DNA from: Archilochus colubris
Lineage: Eukaryota > Chordata > Aves > Apodiformes > Trochilidae
NCBI GenBank assembly: GCA_023079485.1
Contig: CM041115.1
Location: 41,736,305-41,800,304 of the forward strand
Reading direction: 5' to 3'
Length of the DNA: 64,000 nt
Below, piece after piece: positions 45,181-60,700 of the stretch (within the stretch, counting starts at the first letter, position 1; the number at the start of each line of letters is the position of its first letter). The notes under the pieces were generated by a model, which saw only the letters and a list, made by a program, of their open reading frames with translations, had not been told where the DNA came from and ran no database searches. The position numbers and the translations under genes were made by a program.

Positions 45181-48100
45181 TTTCAGACTGTGAATATTTT
45201 ACATCCTTTTGTGACTACAACAGTGGCTATTTGACTGAATTACGAAGTTGTCAGTATGGTTCATAGAACTGGAAAAGTTTGCACCATTAGTTTGAAGTGC
45301 CTATTTTGTTTCCAGAGAGATAATGCTTTCACTCCTGAGAAATCATGTTTTCACAGTTTTCTTTCTTTTTTTCCTTTTCAGAAACCCAAATATGTGCTTA
45401 CCAGGTTATTAGAACGATAATTTTACATATATATATAAATAAATGTACATGTATTTATATACATAATATATAGCATATTGTATATATTATATATAGATAT
45501 ATTATTATATATAAGTGTAAAAATATGCATATAAAACATGTATATTTTAAAAGTCATGAATATTTGATTTCTTAACTTGTATGTGGCAACACTGATTTCC
45601 ATTCATTGCTCATGAAATAAAACAGTTGATCCTTTTTGAAAGGTCCTATTATAAGAATGAAGAACATTCGAAGAGTTGAAACCTACTTAAACTTTCTTTA
45701 TCTGTGAGTGAACTAAATTCATCAACTAGTTGCAGAAGTGTTGGTTTTGTTCAATAACATGAAGAATACTTTTGGCAAGTATATGTTTTCCTGCCAAGTA
45801 TTGTGCAAGCTCCAAATTGAGAATCCAGCAGAGAACTTAAGGATTTTTCCAACTTTTGTGAGTTCAAAGTGAGCTTGCATTTTTGTTAGAACACCTTTCT
45901 GAGTAAGTGAAAGTGTTCAAACTTCAACATTTTAGTCCTCCTTTGAAGCTGTAAAACTTTATCTGGGAGTATATGGCCCTTGCTTCCTTGCTTAGGTGGA
46001 ACTGCTAAACCTTTACTTTTCACCTGATTTCTTTATTTCTATTATTTTTAAACTCGCACATATTAGAGTGTCAAAAATAATCAAAAATGGATTGGCTTTT
46101 CCAGACAAATGCCTCTAAGTTTCCAGAGCAGCTGTATAATATAAGAGCAATTTTTGTAAATGGTCTGTCATCCAAAGTCTGAGACATCCATTGCATCTTT
46201 AAAGTATAAGACAGCTATTACTGTAGACAGCTTTGGAAATGTATGGGCTTCTTGTGAAAGAAAAATACAGTTGCTGCAGACCTTAGACAGATAGTATTAC
46301 AGGCTTGTATATATTCTGCCCTTTACTTCTCATGCACTCATCTGGCTTGGGAAGAAAATAGTCTTGTCAGCACTTGAAATTAGATATACTACTTTAAGAA
46401 AAGTGTTTCCTCTATTGCTGATGGCATGTCTTTATGATTGCCCTTTGAAATCATCAGCAGCTGTGATCTATGCAGGGCTCTGTGGCTTCAAAAGTTTTTT
46501 TAATCTACTGCAAATAAATCCTGTTAAATCAATTACATTTTCCTGGGAACTGTTCTTCATTGATGATATGATTTTAAAACAGGTAACTACCCTTAGAAAT
46601 GTAATGTTCATGCCACAGGAAGTGACATTATGGGTGAATTAACTGGATTCCAAAACTTGAAAGTACTGTTGTGTTGTACTATGCCCCATCATCAGTGAAC
46701 AATTAAGCCTTTTTGAGATTTAGAGTAACTAAAGCCTAGCAAACGTCCATAAATTTTGTAAAAATAGTAATGTAAGACTGAAAGAGCACCAACTAGGACT
46801 GCAGAAGAGCATGCACATGTGCAAAGAGGAATTAATTGTTGTCATATTAGTTGCATTTTGTAATTTTATCTTCTTATTCACCCATAACTATAGAAGTTTA
46901 TACACCATTTTCAGTTTGCAAAATACAAGGTAAAAAGGTACCTGAAAAATGTGTAAAGATACTTTCTTTCACTTTACCACATTGCTGAGAGTAAAAGGAA
47001 TGAGGAGGCACATTATCCTTTCAGTGTTCCAGGGGAAGCAAGGACAGATAAGCTACTTTTCCTCTCCAATCTTCCCTGCTGCCCTTTAAATGCCCTGACT
47101 CAAGATGAATTTTGCCCCATATGGATGGTATAAGGAAGAGACTGTGCTACTGCCTTTCCTTGACTCAGGAGACAAGGAGTAGGAAAAAAACTCATGTTTC
47201 TCTTTTTTCTCTTAATGGTGGAGGGATTTGAATGTGACAGATAACACTTTTTCATGCATAGAAGGAATTTTAATTTCTTTCAAAGATCTTGAAGTATTCT
47301 CTGAAGATAACAATAGCTAGAGCTCAGGAGGTTCATGGAGTCAAAAGAAGTCTGTAGTGCAAGGAGACCAAGCTTATTTTGAACAGTAACTTTTTAATTC
47401 TCACCTGACTGATTTATATTTCCTCTTTATTTTGTCGATGTTGTAGGAAGAATCTCCATGCTTTTTAAAAACATGGATATAAGGGGTCAGAGAATGCTTG
47501 ATTTATTTACTGTAAGGCTGATATTTAATGAGGAGTTTTGTTTATATGTTTGTGTTTTAAAATTACCATCCTGGCCAGTGTGCACTGCAGTATATGAGAT
47601 AAAGTAGTAGTGAAAATTAGGGTGTTTTAACCAACCATCTTTCTTTGAGCTAATAAGCCTAAAAACTACAACAAAATTATAAATTTATCATTTTGTATGA
47701 GAGGAAAGATGAGGGGTTCCAATTCGGTAACTGTCAGTGCCTGAAGAAATATCCTAAATATGGAGGAATTTTTTCACAGATAACTTTTGTTTTCCTATCA
47801 AGATAGAATGTGATATAAACAGGAATTAAACTCACAGTCCATGAATTCCAGTGTAAGTCTTCAGCTGCAAGACCATCCATCAACACAATTTAATTGCCAG
47901 TTTGGAAAAATTAATATTTACCCTGCTCTGCTATGATTTGTGTCCTAGAAACAACATGAAGGATGTGAAATGGAGAACTCCTTTTCTGTGCTCTGGTTCC
48001 TATAACTACCCTCAGTACCTTAAATATGTTCTTACATACAGTTTTACAGACACAGAGCTATACAGTTCTTAGTATTTTTTCTAGTAACTGTAGGGCAAGA

Positions 48101-51100
48101 AGATTATATGAAGACATGAAAAGATATTATTTAGGGAGTCATAAGTAATGGAGAGTATAGTTAATAATTGTTAAAAAATCAGATTCATGCTGGTAATAAT
48201 CACTGTGCTTCTGCTTTTAAACAACTGAACCCATAACAAAAATAATGGACTACTGCAATGATTAGTGTTTTAGCAACAGATACAACAGGGTTTTTTGAAA
48301 TAAACATGCTGTAATATGCATATAGAGATAGCTTCTGCAGATGGTATGAAGCTTGTGGGAAAGAGAAAATATCCATGATTCAAATGTTGCTCAAGATTAA
48401 AATATTCTGAAAAATGCCTTTTCATTTTCATGCTTTCATTCTTAGAAGAGAAAATTGCTAAACATCTCTACTGTGATTCAGGCATAATATATTTTGCAAA
48501 ACATACTTACTTCTAAGTATCAGCTTTTATGTTAATTGTCATCATATTTATTTCACTTTTCTTTCTAAAAACCTTTTGTTATAGGCATCTTATTTATTTG
48601 TTTTGTTCAATACTGTACGTGATTACAGGGCTCTAATTTTGAGTGTACCAACATGACTATAACAGGCACACTTAACATGAAAACTGTATGTCAGTTGTTT
48701 GTTTTTTTCTACTGAGTGAAATTATGTGTTTACGTAATAGTTTTTTTTTAGTCTACAGTGTCTGTGACTTCATTGTCCACTGATAATTATGACCTGTAGA
48801 AAGCAATATAGTTTCAATTTGCAGAGGATACATATAGGAGTGCTGATAGCTAGAGCAATGTTCTTCATGCATATTCTTTCCTAGCAGACAAACAGATGAA
48901 ATTTGAACACTTAGGCAGAAGGGATTTATGGAAAATTTGAGTCAAACATAGCTTATATAGAAGATGGGTTAAACAGGTGCTTAATGTCCAGAGACTTTGG
49001 AGTTGGAATTTTACAGAAGCACCTAAGGTTCATTGAAGATCAGCGATGTTTGATGCCTAGTTATTTGAGGTTTGTTTAGAAGTTGAGGGCACTTTACATA
49101 TAAAATTTACATATCTTTACCATAGCTTCTGATTTTATAGTAGGTTTTCTGTCTGCATGTGTATTTGGTTTCCAGAAAGTTGTGTAATCTCACTTTTACC
49201 TTCTCTGAAGTATCTGAAATGCAGATACTATGCTCTACAAAACAAAACCTGAAGCTTTTTGAAACTTTGAAAATGTTTATATTAAATGAAAATGATATGC
49301 ATGAATAATCTAATTCTGAATTTTGATATTTCTTTTGTGTTTCAATACTTCAGTTCAACATAATTCAATAAGAAATAATCTCCTGAGGTTTTGTGTGATA
49401 GTAAGTACAGCATTTTTTTGCCTGAATATTTGTTTGAGTTTGTTTGAGTTCATATCAGCTTGTATAAGTTTTGGAGAGGTTTTAGAGGTATACTTGCTCC
49501 TTTATATACATAAAATACATAAAATAAGAAATCCATTTTCTTAGTTTTGGGGACAATACCCTTTTTGTTTCTGTGTTGCAGATTCTATAGTTCTGCTAGA
49601 GGATACTAGAAAAATGCAAAGCAAATACCAATCAAACACCTAGCATGAATTTTTGCTTAACACTGAGGAAGTATTACTAGTCTTTGTGAAAAATCCTTGA
49701 ATATTCCTTTCTTGACAGAACATTTTTATTGGGAATTGGAGACAGTAAAAACTTAATTATGTGCAGTAGGATAATAACATTCCGAAAATCTCCAACATTA
49801 CCTATATATAGACACACAAAAAAATGCACAGTATAATTAACAGATACTGAGAAAAAAAAATTCTTAGCTATTTTAATAAATCAGTCTGTAAATATTCCAG
49901 AAAAAAAATTATAAAATAAATAAATACCTAAATGTTTTTGCTTACAAGACCTGTTGTACGTTCTGAAATCCGAGCGTGGACTTGTTGGAGTGTGGACAGG
50001 TCAAAATACCTTACAGTACTATCAGATGGGATCCAGGAACCACAGATCTTATTCTGTATAGTAGAAGCAGCTTGGCTAATTTGTCAGGAGCAATTAATTA
50101 CATTAAAATATATAACAGATGCGTAGAATACTGAGACAACTTAAAAGCCTGGTCTGGAGTTTTACATATGGATTTATCCAAGAAGGGGTCTGTTAATGAG
50201 GCAGGCCTTCCTTGAAACATAGGTCTCTCCTGTCTAGACCAGTCAAATACAAAGGGATTTCTGGTGATGTGTTTGATTTGTAGTCTATCTAATTCAATAA
50301 ATTATGTGAAAACCTTTTAATTCTTTGTTATTTTTATTATTATAATAAAAACTTGCCTTTAATTAATGAGATAGGGAAATAAAGTTCTGTTAGGCAAGAG
50401 GCTTCACAAGTAAAACTGCTTTAGGACTGTCTTTTGTAAGAGTTATAGACTTACCTTCCTGTAAACTGTAGATAATAAAGTCAGACCACAGTGAAATGTT
50501 CATGTTGAAGCCATATATCATTAAAATTGAGCCACACACACCGAAGAATTAATGAAACCTTACATGTATTTTTTCTACTGTGTGGAACTATCTGGTGAGC
50601 TAATGTCTGATGATAAAGTGGGGTTATGGTGAACTTCTAGATTCAATCTTTGGCTGTAAATCTCCAAAGCTAGATTCTTTCAAAATAGAGGCCTAAGTCA
50701 CTACAGTTTGGACGAACTGTCACTTGAATCAAATTAATCCTGACAAGGATAGTATCTTGTGAAATCTTCCTTAAATAAGGTCACAAACATTTCATAATGA
50801 AAAAGCTGAATGAAATAGTTTCTGATACAATAATACAAAGATCCCTTCAAATATATGTCATAAATTCTCACTACATCTCAAAACTTCCCAAATTTTCTCC
50901 TCTGGGATTTTATTTATAGTTTACTATTACCAAATTAAATTTTATAAACTCTTTCTACAGAAGAAAAGGTTTGACCTCTTTTGCGGAAACTCGATTCTCT
51001 TGAGCACTTAACCATATTTGGTGTTTCATGAATATTGTTTGATATGAATGAAAATAACCACTGGTAATTAAAACTGTCATGATTGATTTATTATGTCCTT

Positions 51101-54100
51101 AAGCTCTTACTAAGAAGATACCTGTATGTTATGATGTAGGATTTATAAAGCAGAAGTTTGTTAAATATACTTCTAATTTCCTTGTCACTTTAAAATTCTG
51201 TTTCAGGGTTTGAATCCTGTAGTTTTTTTCCCTCACCCAAACCTTCTGCTGAATGAGTATGAAATTTTTGCTAATAAAGAAATGCTACTTTCAGATTTTG
51301 GCTGTTGATAGATAAAACTACTGCAATGATTGTGCTGGTATGGAGGCTGTGTAACTTGTCTGAAAACATATTGAGAAGTGTTTAACTTGTTTCGATTACA
51401 ATATTGTTATTCATAAAGGAATGCAAAAAAGAAAAGATGGGTCATTCAAAAGCTATATTGTAAAGTCTGACTGAAGTACATATTGGCATATTTTTGAGGT
51501 GAGGCATAAAATTTATTTTCAGTTCTAATTCCTTGCAAATTTGGATTAAAGCAACACATTAAAGACATGTAATTAACAAGATTAAGCTCAATAATGGATT
51601 TTCTAAGCATAAGCTTTAAATTATAATTAAATTTTCAGTGCTTAGTAAAGAGAAAACATGGAAGGCAGAAATCATAATTGGATTTCTTTTCCTGTTGAGA
51701 ATGGGTTAGTGGTCTAGAATACTGTTCTTTTCTAGTAATCAGAGATCAAAAATACATATAATTGGATGTTCAAGTTGGTGAAAAAATTAACAGAAATATA
51801 GAAAGATTGAAAGACACTTTTGTCAAAGAGAAATTAAAGATGTAAGTGTACAAAACAATTAATAGAAAGAAGAAGGTAGATTGGGCCATCGTGTTCCAGT
51901 TTTTTTTCATGCTAGCAGACTTCAAGAATGAGGGGACATGAAAAATGATTAAGTGAAATACTGCTTTTAAAAGAGGATTTTATTTTTTATTTGGTAGGAC
52001 TTGTTGCTGAAGGATTGACAAATTAACACAGACTGAGAAATTATTAGAAAGTTTCATGGACTGTGCCAACACCCAAAATTGCTTTAGACTACTCCTTTTT
52101 GGAGAAGGGGAAAGAGTCAAGTGAAAAGTTTTCTGCGGCCTTAAGACATGAGGTAACAAGTAAGACCTGTTGTTGCTCCTATATTATTCTCCCAAAATGT
52201 TTCTTCCACTGTATCAGAAATACAGTGGTAAAATACACTAATTCTTCTTGGCCTATAGTGCAGAAGATCTGGTGATCCACCTTAATAAAAGATGAGAAAA
52301 GTTAATTTTAACAGCACCACGCTGGACCTCTACCCACATGAAGTGATGCAGGAAAGGTGCAGGAGGAACATGTTTAAAAAGAGACATTGGGAAGGGAGTT
52401 ATCTGCCTTCAAAGTGAGGGCAGAAGTCTGCACTAGGTCACATGAGTCTCTGCAGGACACAAAATTACACCGGGAGATCTTTCAATTTACACAGGAAGTT
52501 AAACCTGTAATTTCCTAGCAATTAACTCCTCTTGCTGATGGAAGGGAATTTTGTGAATTTATTTGTTTCTTTTGTTCCGCACTGTATTTTCTTGCTAGTG
52601 TTGCCATGAATGGTTTGTTGAGAATGCTGGTAATAACTTATTGCTTTGGGAAAGCCAACAAAAAAATTGCTTTTATATGCTATAATCAACAACTTTGTTA
52701 AAAGTGTAAGCCTGGAAGGTGCTGTTGTATCTTTCTGGTATGTCTTCTGAACCTTTCAGTTTTGAACTTTTATTGACAAAGGAGATAAATTTTTTAATAT
52801 CAGGTAATATGAACAAGCAAAACATTACAGAATTGCAAGCCTAATTGAATGTTTATGAAGTCTTTACTGGATTATGTTTATTATATTTTATCCCATTTTA
52901 TATATACACATAGAGAGACTGAAGAAACAAATATTACAGCACAAAAGAAAATAAAACAGAAATAAAAAACATAGACATTTTTCTTTAGCGCCAACTTGTT
53001 AAGGCTGTCCAAACTGAAGAATAACTTAATTTGTTAGTCTTACTTTAAAGCCTGTTCTAAAGTATGTTGCTCTGAAAGTTGTGATTCCACTTGCCTAACA
53101 AAATGTATGGTCTGCAAATTGTCACATAATGGGATTTGTTTCAAATAGTGATGAAAGAGGAGAACACAGGAAGTTTGTACATGCATCAGGGAAAATATGT
53201 CCAAGCCACATTGGTAGGAAAAGTTAATGAACCACACCATCGGTAGCCTGTTAAAATGTGAATGATTTGATGTGAAGATAGATGTGTCTAGATGCTAATT
53301 TTTGCTTTTTTCGGGACAAAAATACAGGAGTTACAAGGAAATATATTAAACATACCCATATATATTTAAAACTATGCAGCATAGTTATTTAAAAGAAGGT
53401 AAATCCATCTCCTTGTACATAAAGATAATAAAAGCTATAAATTGATTTTGATGAATTCCATGTCAGTGACAAATAATGATCTAATAATGATCTGAAATCA
53501 CTTTTGATAAGATGTGCAAATAACTGAGTCTACTGATATTTCTAAACTTGGTTTTTGAGTCTTTTATGGGTTTTTTAGTGAGTCTGTTGAGTTTTACCAC
53601 GTAACAAACTAGTCAAAGTAGGAAATTTTTAAATCAGGAATGTAACATCTTTAGACATAATATAATAAATGAAATTATTAGCTATACAGGTTTGTAGACA
53701 TAGAAACTACTTCATTTCATCCTGATTACTTTCAAGAAAAATGCCATCCTAATCAATCAGGGAATTACATGTTCAAATAATTTTTCTTTTCAGCTACATC
53801 TTGGGGGTAAGAATGAGAATGTATTAGGAGAAATTGCAGTTAAGTTTTCAATTCAGTAATCTTTGTCTTAATTACAGCATTCAACTACATTCAATATTTA
53901 TTTTTATATCATATGTGAGCAAGTTCATAACATACTGAATCTCTAACACTAAAGATTTTCTTGAATGCGATTGTATATTCATAGATGAATAGTTATCGTG
54001 TATAAAATGTTACAGTAAAGCTCACAGTTTATTCACAGCATCTATTTTAGGGCTCTTTGAAATATCGTGAAACTTTAAAAAATGTTTTGCTGCAGTATAT

Positions 54101-57100
54101 AAAAGTTGCATAAAAGAGAGGTGGCAAACCTTTCAAGATTTGATCCTGTTTTATTATTAGTTAAGGTAAAGTATATTTTAAATTACAGGAAGTTTTGCAG
54201 GATGAGCCTGTTGAGTTATTTCTGAAAACTGGTGTTTATCAGTGCTTAAAATGTGTTCTAATAGCAGTGTAGCACATCTGTTCATCTTTCAACACTACCT
54301 GTGTCTCCTGAGAGAGAGTTTTTGATTTGTATGATCTGTTAAAATAAAAAAATCTGAAGCTGAAAAATTCTCTGGTCTATGTAATATCACTGCTGAAGTA
54401 GTAAGTGGGTTTTTTGATTTAGATGTCAGATTACTTGATGTGATTTTGTAATCAATTTCCGGAGCATTTTTCTGAACTATGTTGCTAGTAATTAAAGGTC
54501 TGATGTATCATAATGCAGCCCATAGATTTAGATGTGCTTCCTCCTATTCTCTACTGTGCTTCCTATTTTCTATTTTAGTTAATTATTTTCCTTAAAACTG
54601 CTCATGTCCCTCTCAACACTAATAAAAAAGAATAATTCAAGTTAAAAAAAATAGAATAAATTGAGAAAGATGGATTCACAGAATTTATTAATCTTAGCAG
54701 ATTTGGATAACAAGTTTAATTTTCTTCCTCCTTTTCTTTGATACAGAAGTTTCACTTAAATGTAAGTGTAATACTCTCTGGGAGAGGAAAATTGCTTTCT
54801 CTCTACTCTTTATCACAGTTCAGTCTGTATACTCTCATGTATGTTTTTTCATGCCTATCCATTATGGTTTTGCTATAATGAAGATCTAAAACATGCTGTC
54901 TTTTTCGGGTTATTATGCAGTTTTAGTAAATATGCTCTTAAAAATGTCTTTATTCTAGTTACGTGTATTCCACAGCCAAGTAAATTTTGCCAGTGGTAAT
55001 GTGCTCTTTATAACAGACCATGCTGAATTCTTTCACACTCATTTCAAAAGCATGGCAAATTAAATATGAAAAATACTAATAAAAAATACTATGTGGATAT
55101 GGTAGATATAGCTGGATTTATTCTTGTGCATTTCTTTAAGTCTTGAAATACAGTTTTCTCGTAGCTTCAGTTGTCTTAAACTTAGCATTACAGTACACTT
55201 AAATTTATTAAGGCACATTATAAAATACCTTATAAGACAGAAAATATGTAAAATACAGCATATAACTACTTCTTCTCATCAGACAGTGATCATCCATAGT
55301 TCAGAATTTTTTACACTTAATAACTACTGAATTGTTTTCGCTCATGTTGTTCATTTATCAGGTCTCTGGGTTTAATTTTGCAAAGGGGTGCAGAGAAAGT
55401 AACCTGCTTCCATGGTGCTGGTGTTGCATTCATGTATGTTTAGCTCTCTATATTTAACAAGATAGAACCATGTATTTTCAAAGTTAATATGACATGAAAG
55501 AATATTATATAGTTACCTCTGTTAGTCTAAGGATGTTCATTTAACATTAGGAAAACTTTAGTCCAATTCGTTAGCTTTGAAATTTCTCTGGATTTCAACT
55601 TTTTTGAAAGCTGGAATAATATAGCAATGTCCATATGAAATATCGCTATCAGTAATTAGGTCTAGCTGTAAAATTTTGCTACCAGTATGACTGACGTATG
55701 AAAAAGGTGGTGCACTGCATAACCTGTGACTCTGAGACGTTCAACACATAAAAGAAAGTTACCTTTTTTTTATATAGTAGAATCTGTAATGTTAGCTCTC
55801 AGAGTTTTCTTTTATACAAGCATCAGAAGTGGACGAAATAGTATGTTCATTGGTATGCTGATGTAACTACTGTGATGTGTAAAGCAAACAAAAAGTATTA
55901 ATTATTACCACCACATAAAGTGGATGAAACTCCAGGGTTATAATTTCAACATGAAGCTTGTGGACCTAATCAAAGCAATGCACTTGCTTCTCTTTTTTAT
56001 TCTTTCACTCCCCCATGCCCCCTACCTTAATATTATGGCTGATAGTGTTTGAGCTGACTAATAAGCAATAAAGCAAAAATACAAGATTTTTTTTACAAGC
56101 AACAAACAGCCAAAGTGCAGTCACCATGTATACATGTGGAGGCAGAATGAAGAATAAAATACTAACTTGAGCTCGTGGCTTTAGTTTTGGAGACAGTCTT
56201 CAGAATTTTGGTTACAGAACTACTATTTAGGCTTCTACACTGACATCTTTTGGTCTAAGTCAGAAAACATGATCTAAAATGAGCAGTAAAAAAACATAAC
56301 TTTTACTTATTAGGAAAAGGAGTCTGAGTTCAGGAGTTCTGTGTTCAATAACTTTTTCCTTCTCCATCAGCTTCATAATGCATCCCAAATGCTTATGTAC
56401 CTAAGGGGCACCTAAGTCCCTGTATTTTGTTATTAATTTAATTTATGAATCTGATAGGTTTTTCTATTGTTCATGACGAGGGATGCCACTATCAGTGCCA
56501 TGTACAAGTGCTTAATGTAGGTATATAGCTTTTGTTTCATTTTTATCCTCTCAAAAGTGCCTAGAGATTAGTTGTAGAAACACTGAATGTTCCTGTGCTT
56601 AAATTCCTTTCTTAGATGTGTGTCTTGGGGCAGCTACATAGTACTAATAGAACACAAATTAAGGGGTTCTGTCAAGGTCTAATAGGGTTTTAATGTCTAT
56701 GTGAGTCAGTACAAAACCATATTGCAGTACCTGCCTGAGTTCCAAATGTAGAATGGCTGCATTTGAGAAGTAATAGCTGTGACTAATTCAATCAAGGTGG
56801 GAGCTGCACTGAAGCAGCTCATTGCTTCTAGTTGAAAAGCTAGTGTGGACACAGTGAGCTTGATTATAGTTGTACTACAGTACTTAACTTTGATCATGCC
56901 AGATGTATTGTTTTCTCTTGTAAGTGCATCAAAATGAAGGTACAGAAGATGGAGAAGTAGTCTGAAACCCCATGTATTAAAATAATTTAAGTAAGTAGTA
57001 CTTTGGTGACTAAGCAGTTCAGTACCTGAAAAATTTAGAGATTCAATGTATGCAAAAGTTGACCACCTTAGCATTGTACTCTGATGATGTTAATAAGCCC

Positions 57101-57505
57101 GGTCTCAGCAAGGTGTTTTAGTCTGAGAATACAATCATTCTTACAGTCATACTGCTTCTGGGTGGGAAAATAAGGTCTGCCCTGAAGTCATGAAACTAAA
57201 GCAGAATAAGTTAATGTATTTTTGTAGGCTGTGTAGACATGTAACTTGCAGGGAAAAGGACAGTAATTTGTGGTATTGACAGCATCATCCTTCCAACCTC
57301 TACACAGACAAGAGGTAGACTATTTATACGCAAAAAATTTATGTACCCTTAGGTACACTATTTATATGCAAAATTGTGTCTCTTTTGCAGAAATGGACAA
57401 ACATATCTTTTTGCTGGTAAAAAGGTCCAATCTTACTTTTTATTTCTACAAAACACAAAGACTTCACTGGTAGTAAAGGAAACTGCAATATTTTGCTCTC
57501 TACAG
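45181..57505. other. Twelve kilobases of AT-rich sequence with no recognised repeat or gene
   Basis: Apart from the AT tract at 45425-45545, nothing was placed: no CR1, LTR, RNA gene or convincing exon. The largest frame (122 codons, minus strand, 56706-57074) shows no family resemblance. This is the longest repeat-poor part of the window. It could be intron or intergenic sequence of a large-gene or gene-desert region. Confidence 0.45.
45425..45545. repeat. AT-rich dinucleotide-type repeat
   Basis: TA-rich, partly self-complementary sequence (ACATATATATATAAATAAAT, ATATTATATATAGATATATT and similar). Confidence 0.85.
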
Positions 57506-57793
57506 CTTGCTGATAGGAAGTTGTAGGAGGTGGATGTTGCTCTACTTTCCCCTAATAAGAAGCAATAAAACAAGAGGAAATGGACACAAGTTGCGACTAA
57601 CTCGTTAGATTAGACATTAGGAAAGAATTCTTCACTGAAAGGGTTGACCTGGCTGCCCAGGGAAGTGATTGAGTCGCTGTCCCTATAGGTATTTCATACA
57701 TACAGATGTTGTATTTAAGGATATGGTTTAGTGGCTGACTTGCCAGTGTGCTAGGTTGACATCTGGAACTGATGATCTTCTATAATTTTGCAT
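57506..57793 (+). mobile_element. CR1 LINE 3' end fragment
   Basis: TTGTAGGAGGTGGATGTTGC, AACAAGAGGAAATGGACACA, TTAGATTAGACATTAGGAAA, GAATTCTTCACTGAAAGGG, CTGCCCAGGGAAGTGATTGA and GATATGGTTTAGTGGCTGAC follow the CR1 ORF2 end and 3' UTR in plus orientation. The subfamily looks the same as at 34462-35222. The terminus is worn. Confidence 0.92.
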
Positions 57794-60700
57794 TTTTTCT
57801 TAGACATGTTCTATTATGAAGTACCAGGTGAATCTTGTACTATGTGAAATTTTGAAGCTCGGGGTAAGATTTCTATACAGTTGTTGGTCAGAGGAATTTT
57901 AAGTACTCTTTGTCCTTCCTTACTGCACTTCTGAAATAGCAACAAAATAGCAAAAAAAAAGAAACAGCCAGTGTCTAAGGTGGAGTTAATCTTCAGAAAG
58001 TGGTAGAATTTTGCTCAAGACACTTTACCACTCTTGAAACAGGTAGTGTTGTTGCCAAAGCTTGTGGCACTACCAATCAGGCTAGCTTTCTTAATTTTTA
58101 CTTTATCATCTCTTCTATTTCTGGAACAAAACCTAATCTTTTGTACACTCATCCTTGCTGTATACTGCAACCACAAGAGATAAATAAGTAAATGAAAATT
58201 AAAAAAAAATAGACTTAAATAGCTACTTCTTGCTATACATTGGTCAGTATATTTTAAATCGCTTTGAAATTTAAGCCACTATAATTTGTTTCTTTGTTTT
58301 TCTTCTTATGCTAAGTGAACATCTGAGTATAAACATTTCCATATTCTGTAATACATAATTTTAATTTATTTGGAAAAATCTAATCCAAATAAAACTCATA
58401 TCCAAATTCTTTGCTTTACTGTAATTCATATGGAATCCTGAGGAAAAAAATATACCTGAAAAAAAATATATCTCCGGTATTATTTTAATTAACCTCACTT
58501 ATTCTAACAACAATATATTTTTTAAATTTTTGATAAATGTTTTCTAGTTTAATAAATATTTACTTTAAATTGTAGGAAGGGAATAATATTAAATGTGGTT
58601 CCAAATTACAAATAAGAAAAAGTTTATCAAATGGCATTTATCCTCACAAGCATGTTAGCAGAGGTGTTAAAATTCTAGCACCATCACTCAGTAAGAGGAA
58701 TTGTCTCCTTCAGTGGCTTTCTTTGAAGGCCAATGAAAGAAAATATTGAAACAAATAGAAACGGTCTTTAAAATTCAAGGAAATATATTTCATTACATCT
58801 ATGATTTGTATCAGATCAGAATATGACCAAATGCCTGACATACATATAAGATGTTCGGGCTGATTTGTTGGTACAAATGGCATACAAATAATATGTCTGT
58901 TAGCATTTCACACTGATCTGCAAACTTGCTGGAATAGAAATGTGATCTAGTTCAGGTAACACTGCAGGCAACACATGTATAAAAAGGGTATGTAGAAATG
59001 TGTTCCTTCCACTACCCTCTGCTGTTGAGGATCTGATACCATCTACTTTTAAACTATGTATACAGCCTATACACAAATAACAGCTTTTTCTTGATACCAT
59101 TTTTCTGATGTCCTGCCTAGGGATGAGTGGAAGAAGAAGACCAGATACCAGGAAACAGGAAGTGTACAGAGTTCACCTCATTCCTGAGAAGCTCAGTGAA
59201 AAATGTTGAAGCAAAGGGCAATAAAAAGAGGTCAGAGTGTTTGTATTGCAGAAGACCCAACTACTGTAGGCTGCAGCAGTTGACATAAATTATAGCATTT
59301 TTCAAGCTCCTGTAGTCTTACTGATACAGCCACATCATAACCGGCTTGACTGTATCCTTTTCAGTGCTTTAAACAGAATGCAGTAGCCACAGAGTCATTT
59401 TATAAGAACGCATTAACAATCTTTGTATCCTACACAGATTAAAATAAACTACCTATATACTTTCTGTATTAATTGGAAACATGATAAATGGATATTGAAT
59501 ATATCAGAAAGCAAATGTAAGAATGACACTTTTTATTAAAAACAGGGAGAAGTTATTGAGAGGCAATTGTAGTCATCTGAAAACTGTCAGGCAGTCTTCA
59601 GGGAAATTAGTCAAAATAGCTGTTGGCTGGATCCTATTCATAAGTATTTGAAAGAAGATAATCATAAGGATAGAAAATTAATTTTTAGATGGAACAATTA
59701 AAGATCAATTGTAACAATCAGAAAAAAGCATCCAGGGCTCTAGAGATACCATTCAGTCCTCATTATTATTAATTAGAGATAATAAACTATTATGAGATTT
59801 AATTAGCTGTAGAGCTACTTTATATTTTCTATCCATAAAAAAGATAACAAAGAGTAAAGTATGAAATATTGCCATATGCTATATGAAATGGGTCATGTTT
59901 TTAGCCAATAACCAGGTGACATTAGCCAGTATCACCCCACTATCCTCCCAGGGCAAGATAAAAGGGGAGTAAGGGAAAGAAACTGTGAAGTTGGGAAAAA
60001 ACTGAACAACTAGAATAGTTTTAATGAAATAGTAAATAGTAATAGTGCTAATGGTGGATTACATACAAATATTTAAATATATTTAAAGATGTAAATTAAT
60101 ATGCAAATATGGAATCCATTCTCCTCATCTGGTAATTCTATCCTGAACAGAAAAGTCCCAGGCTGGACTCTGCTCCCTCACATTCTAACTCCCCCATCAC
60201 CAGGCTGGCAGTATATGGGGACAGGTCTCAGGTGGTCTCAGGTTAGTATGGCTGTAGGAAATTTTTATTTTGGTACTCACAAATCAGGACAAGTGTTATA
60301 TTTAAAATATAGCTCTTTAGCTGTGAATATGCTTCTATTAAGATGTACTTGAGTCAGTGATATGGGTATTTTTTTGTCAGAAGTAATACAGATCCATATA
60401 AATAAACAACAAATAGAAGGGGGAAAAATGCACAACAGAACTCCTCAAATGGAATATAATCACTAAGACTTTAAATATACAAAACTTTATGGTTTTGGGA
60501 AAGCCAAATTCAGACCTATGGCAGATACAACATATTGGCACAAATGACCCAGGTAGTCTTATGTTGGTGGAGATGTTATAACCGTAACTGGTCCTCTTGT
60601 TCAGTGAGTTGACAAGATTTCCAAGCATATTCTGAACATGAAAGGTAAGTATTCCGAGGGCTTTGCAGTGAATTTCTGTACTTGAATGAATCCCAGCTAT

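Noticed and set aside
56706..57074. 122-codon frame on the minus strand
   Set aside because: No recognisable family, no flanking exon structure, and this length is expected by chance in 64 kb.
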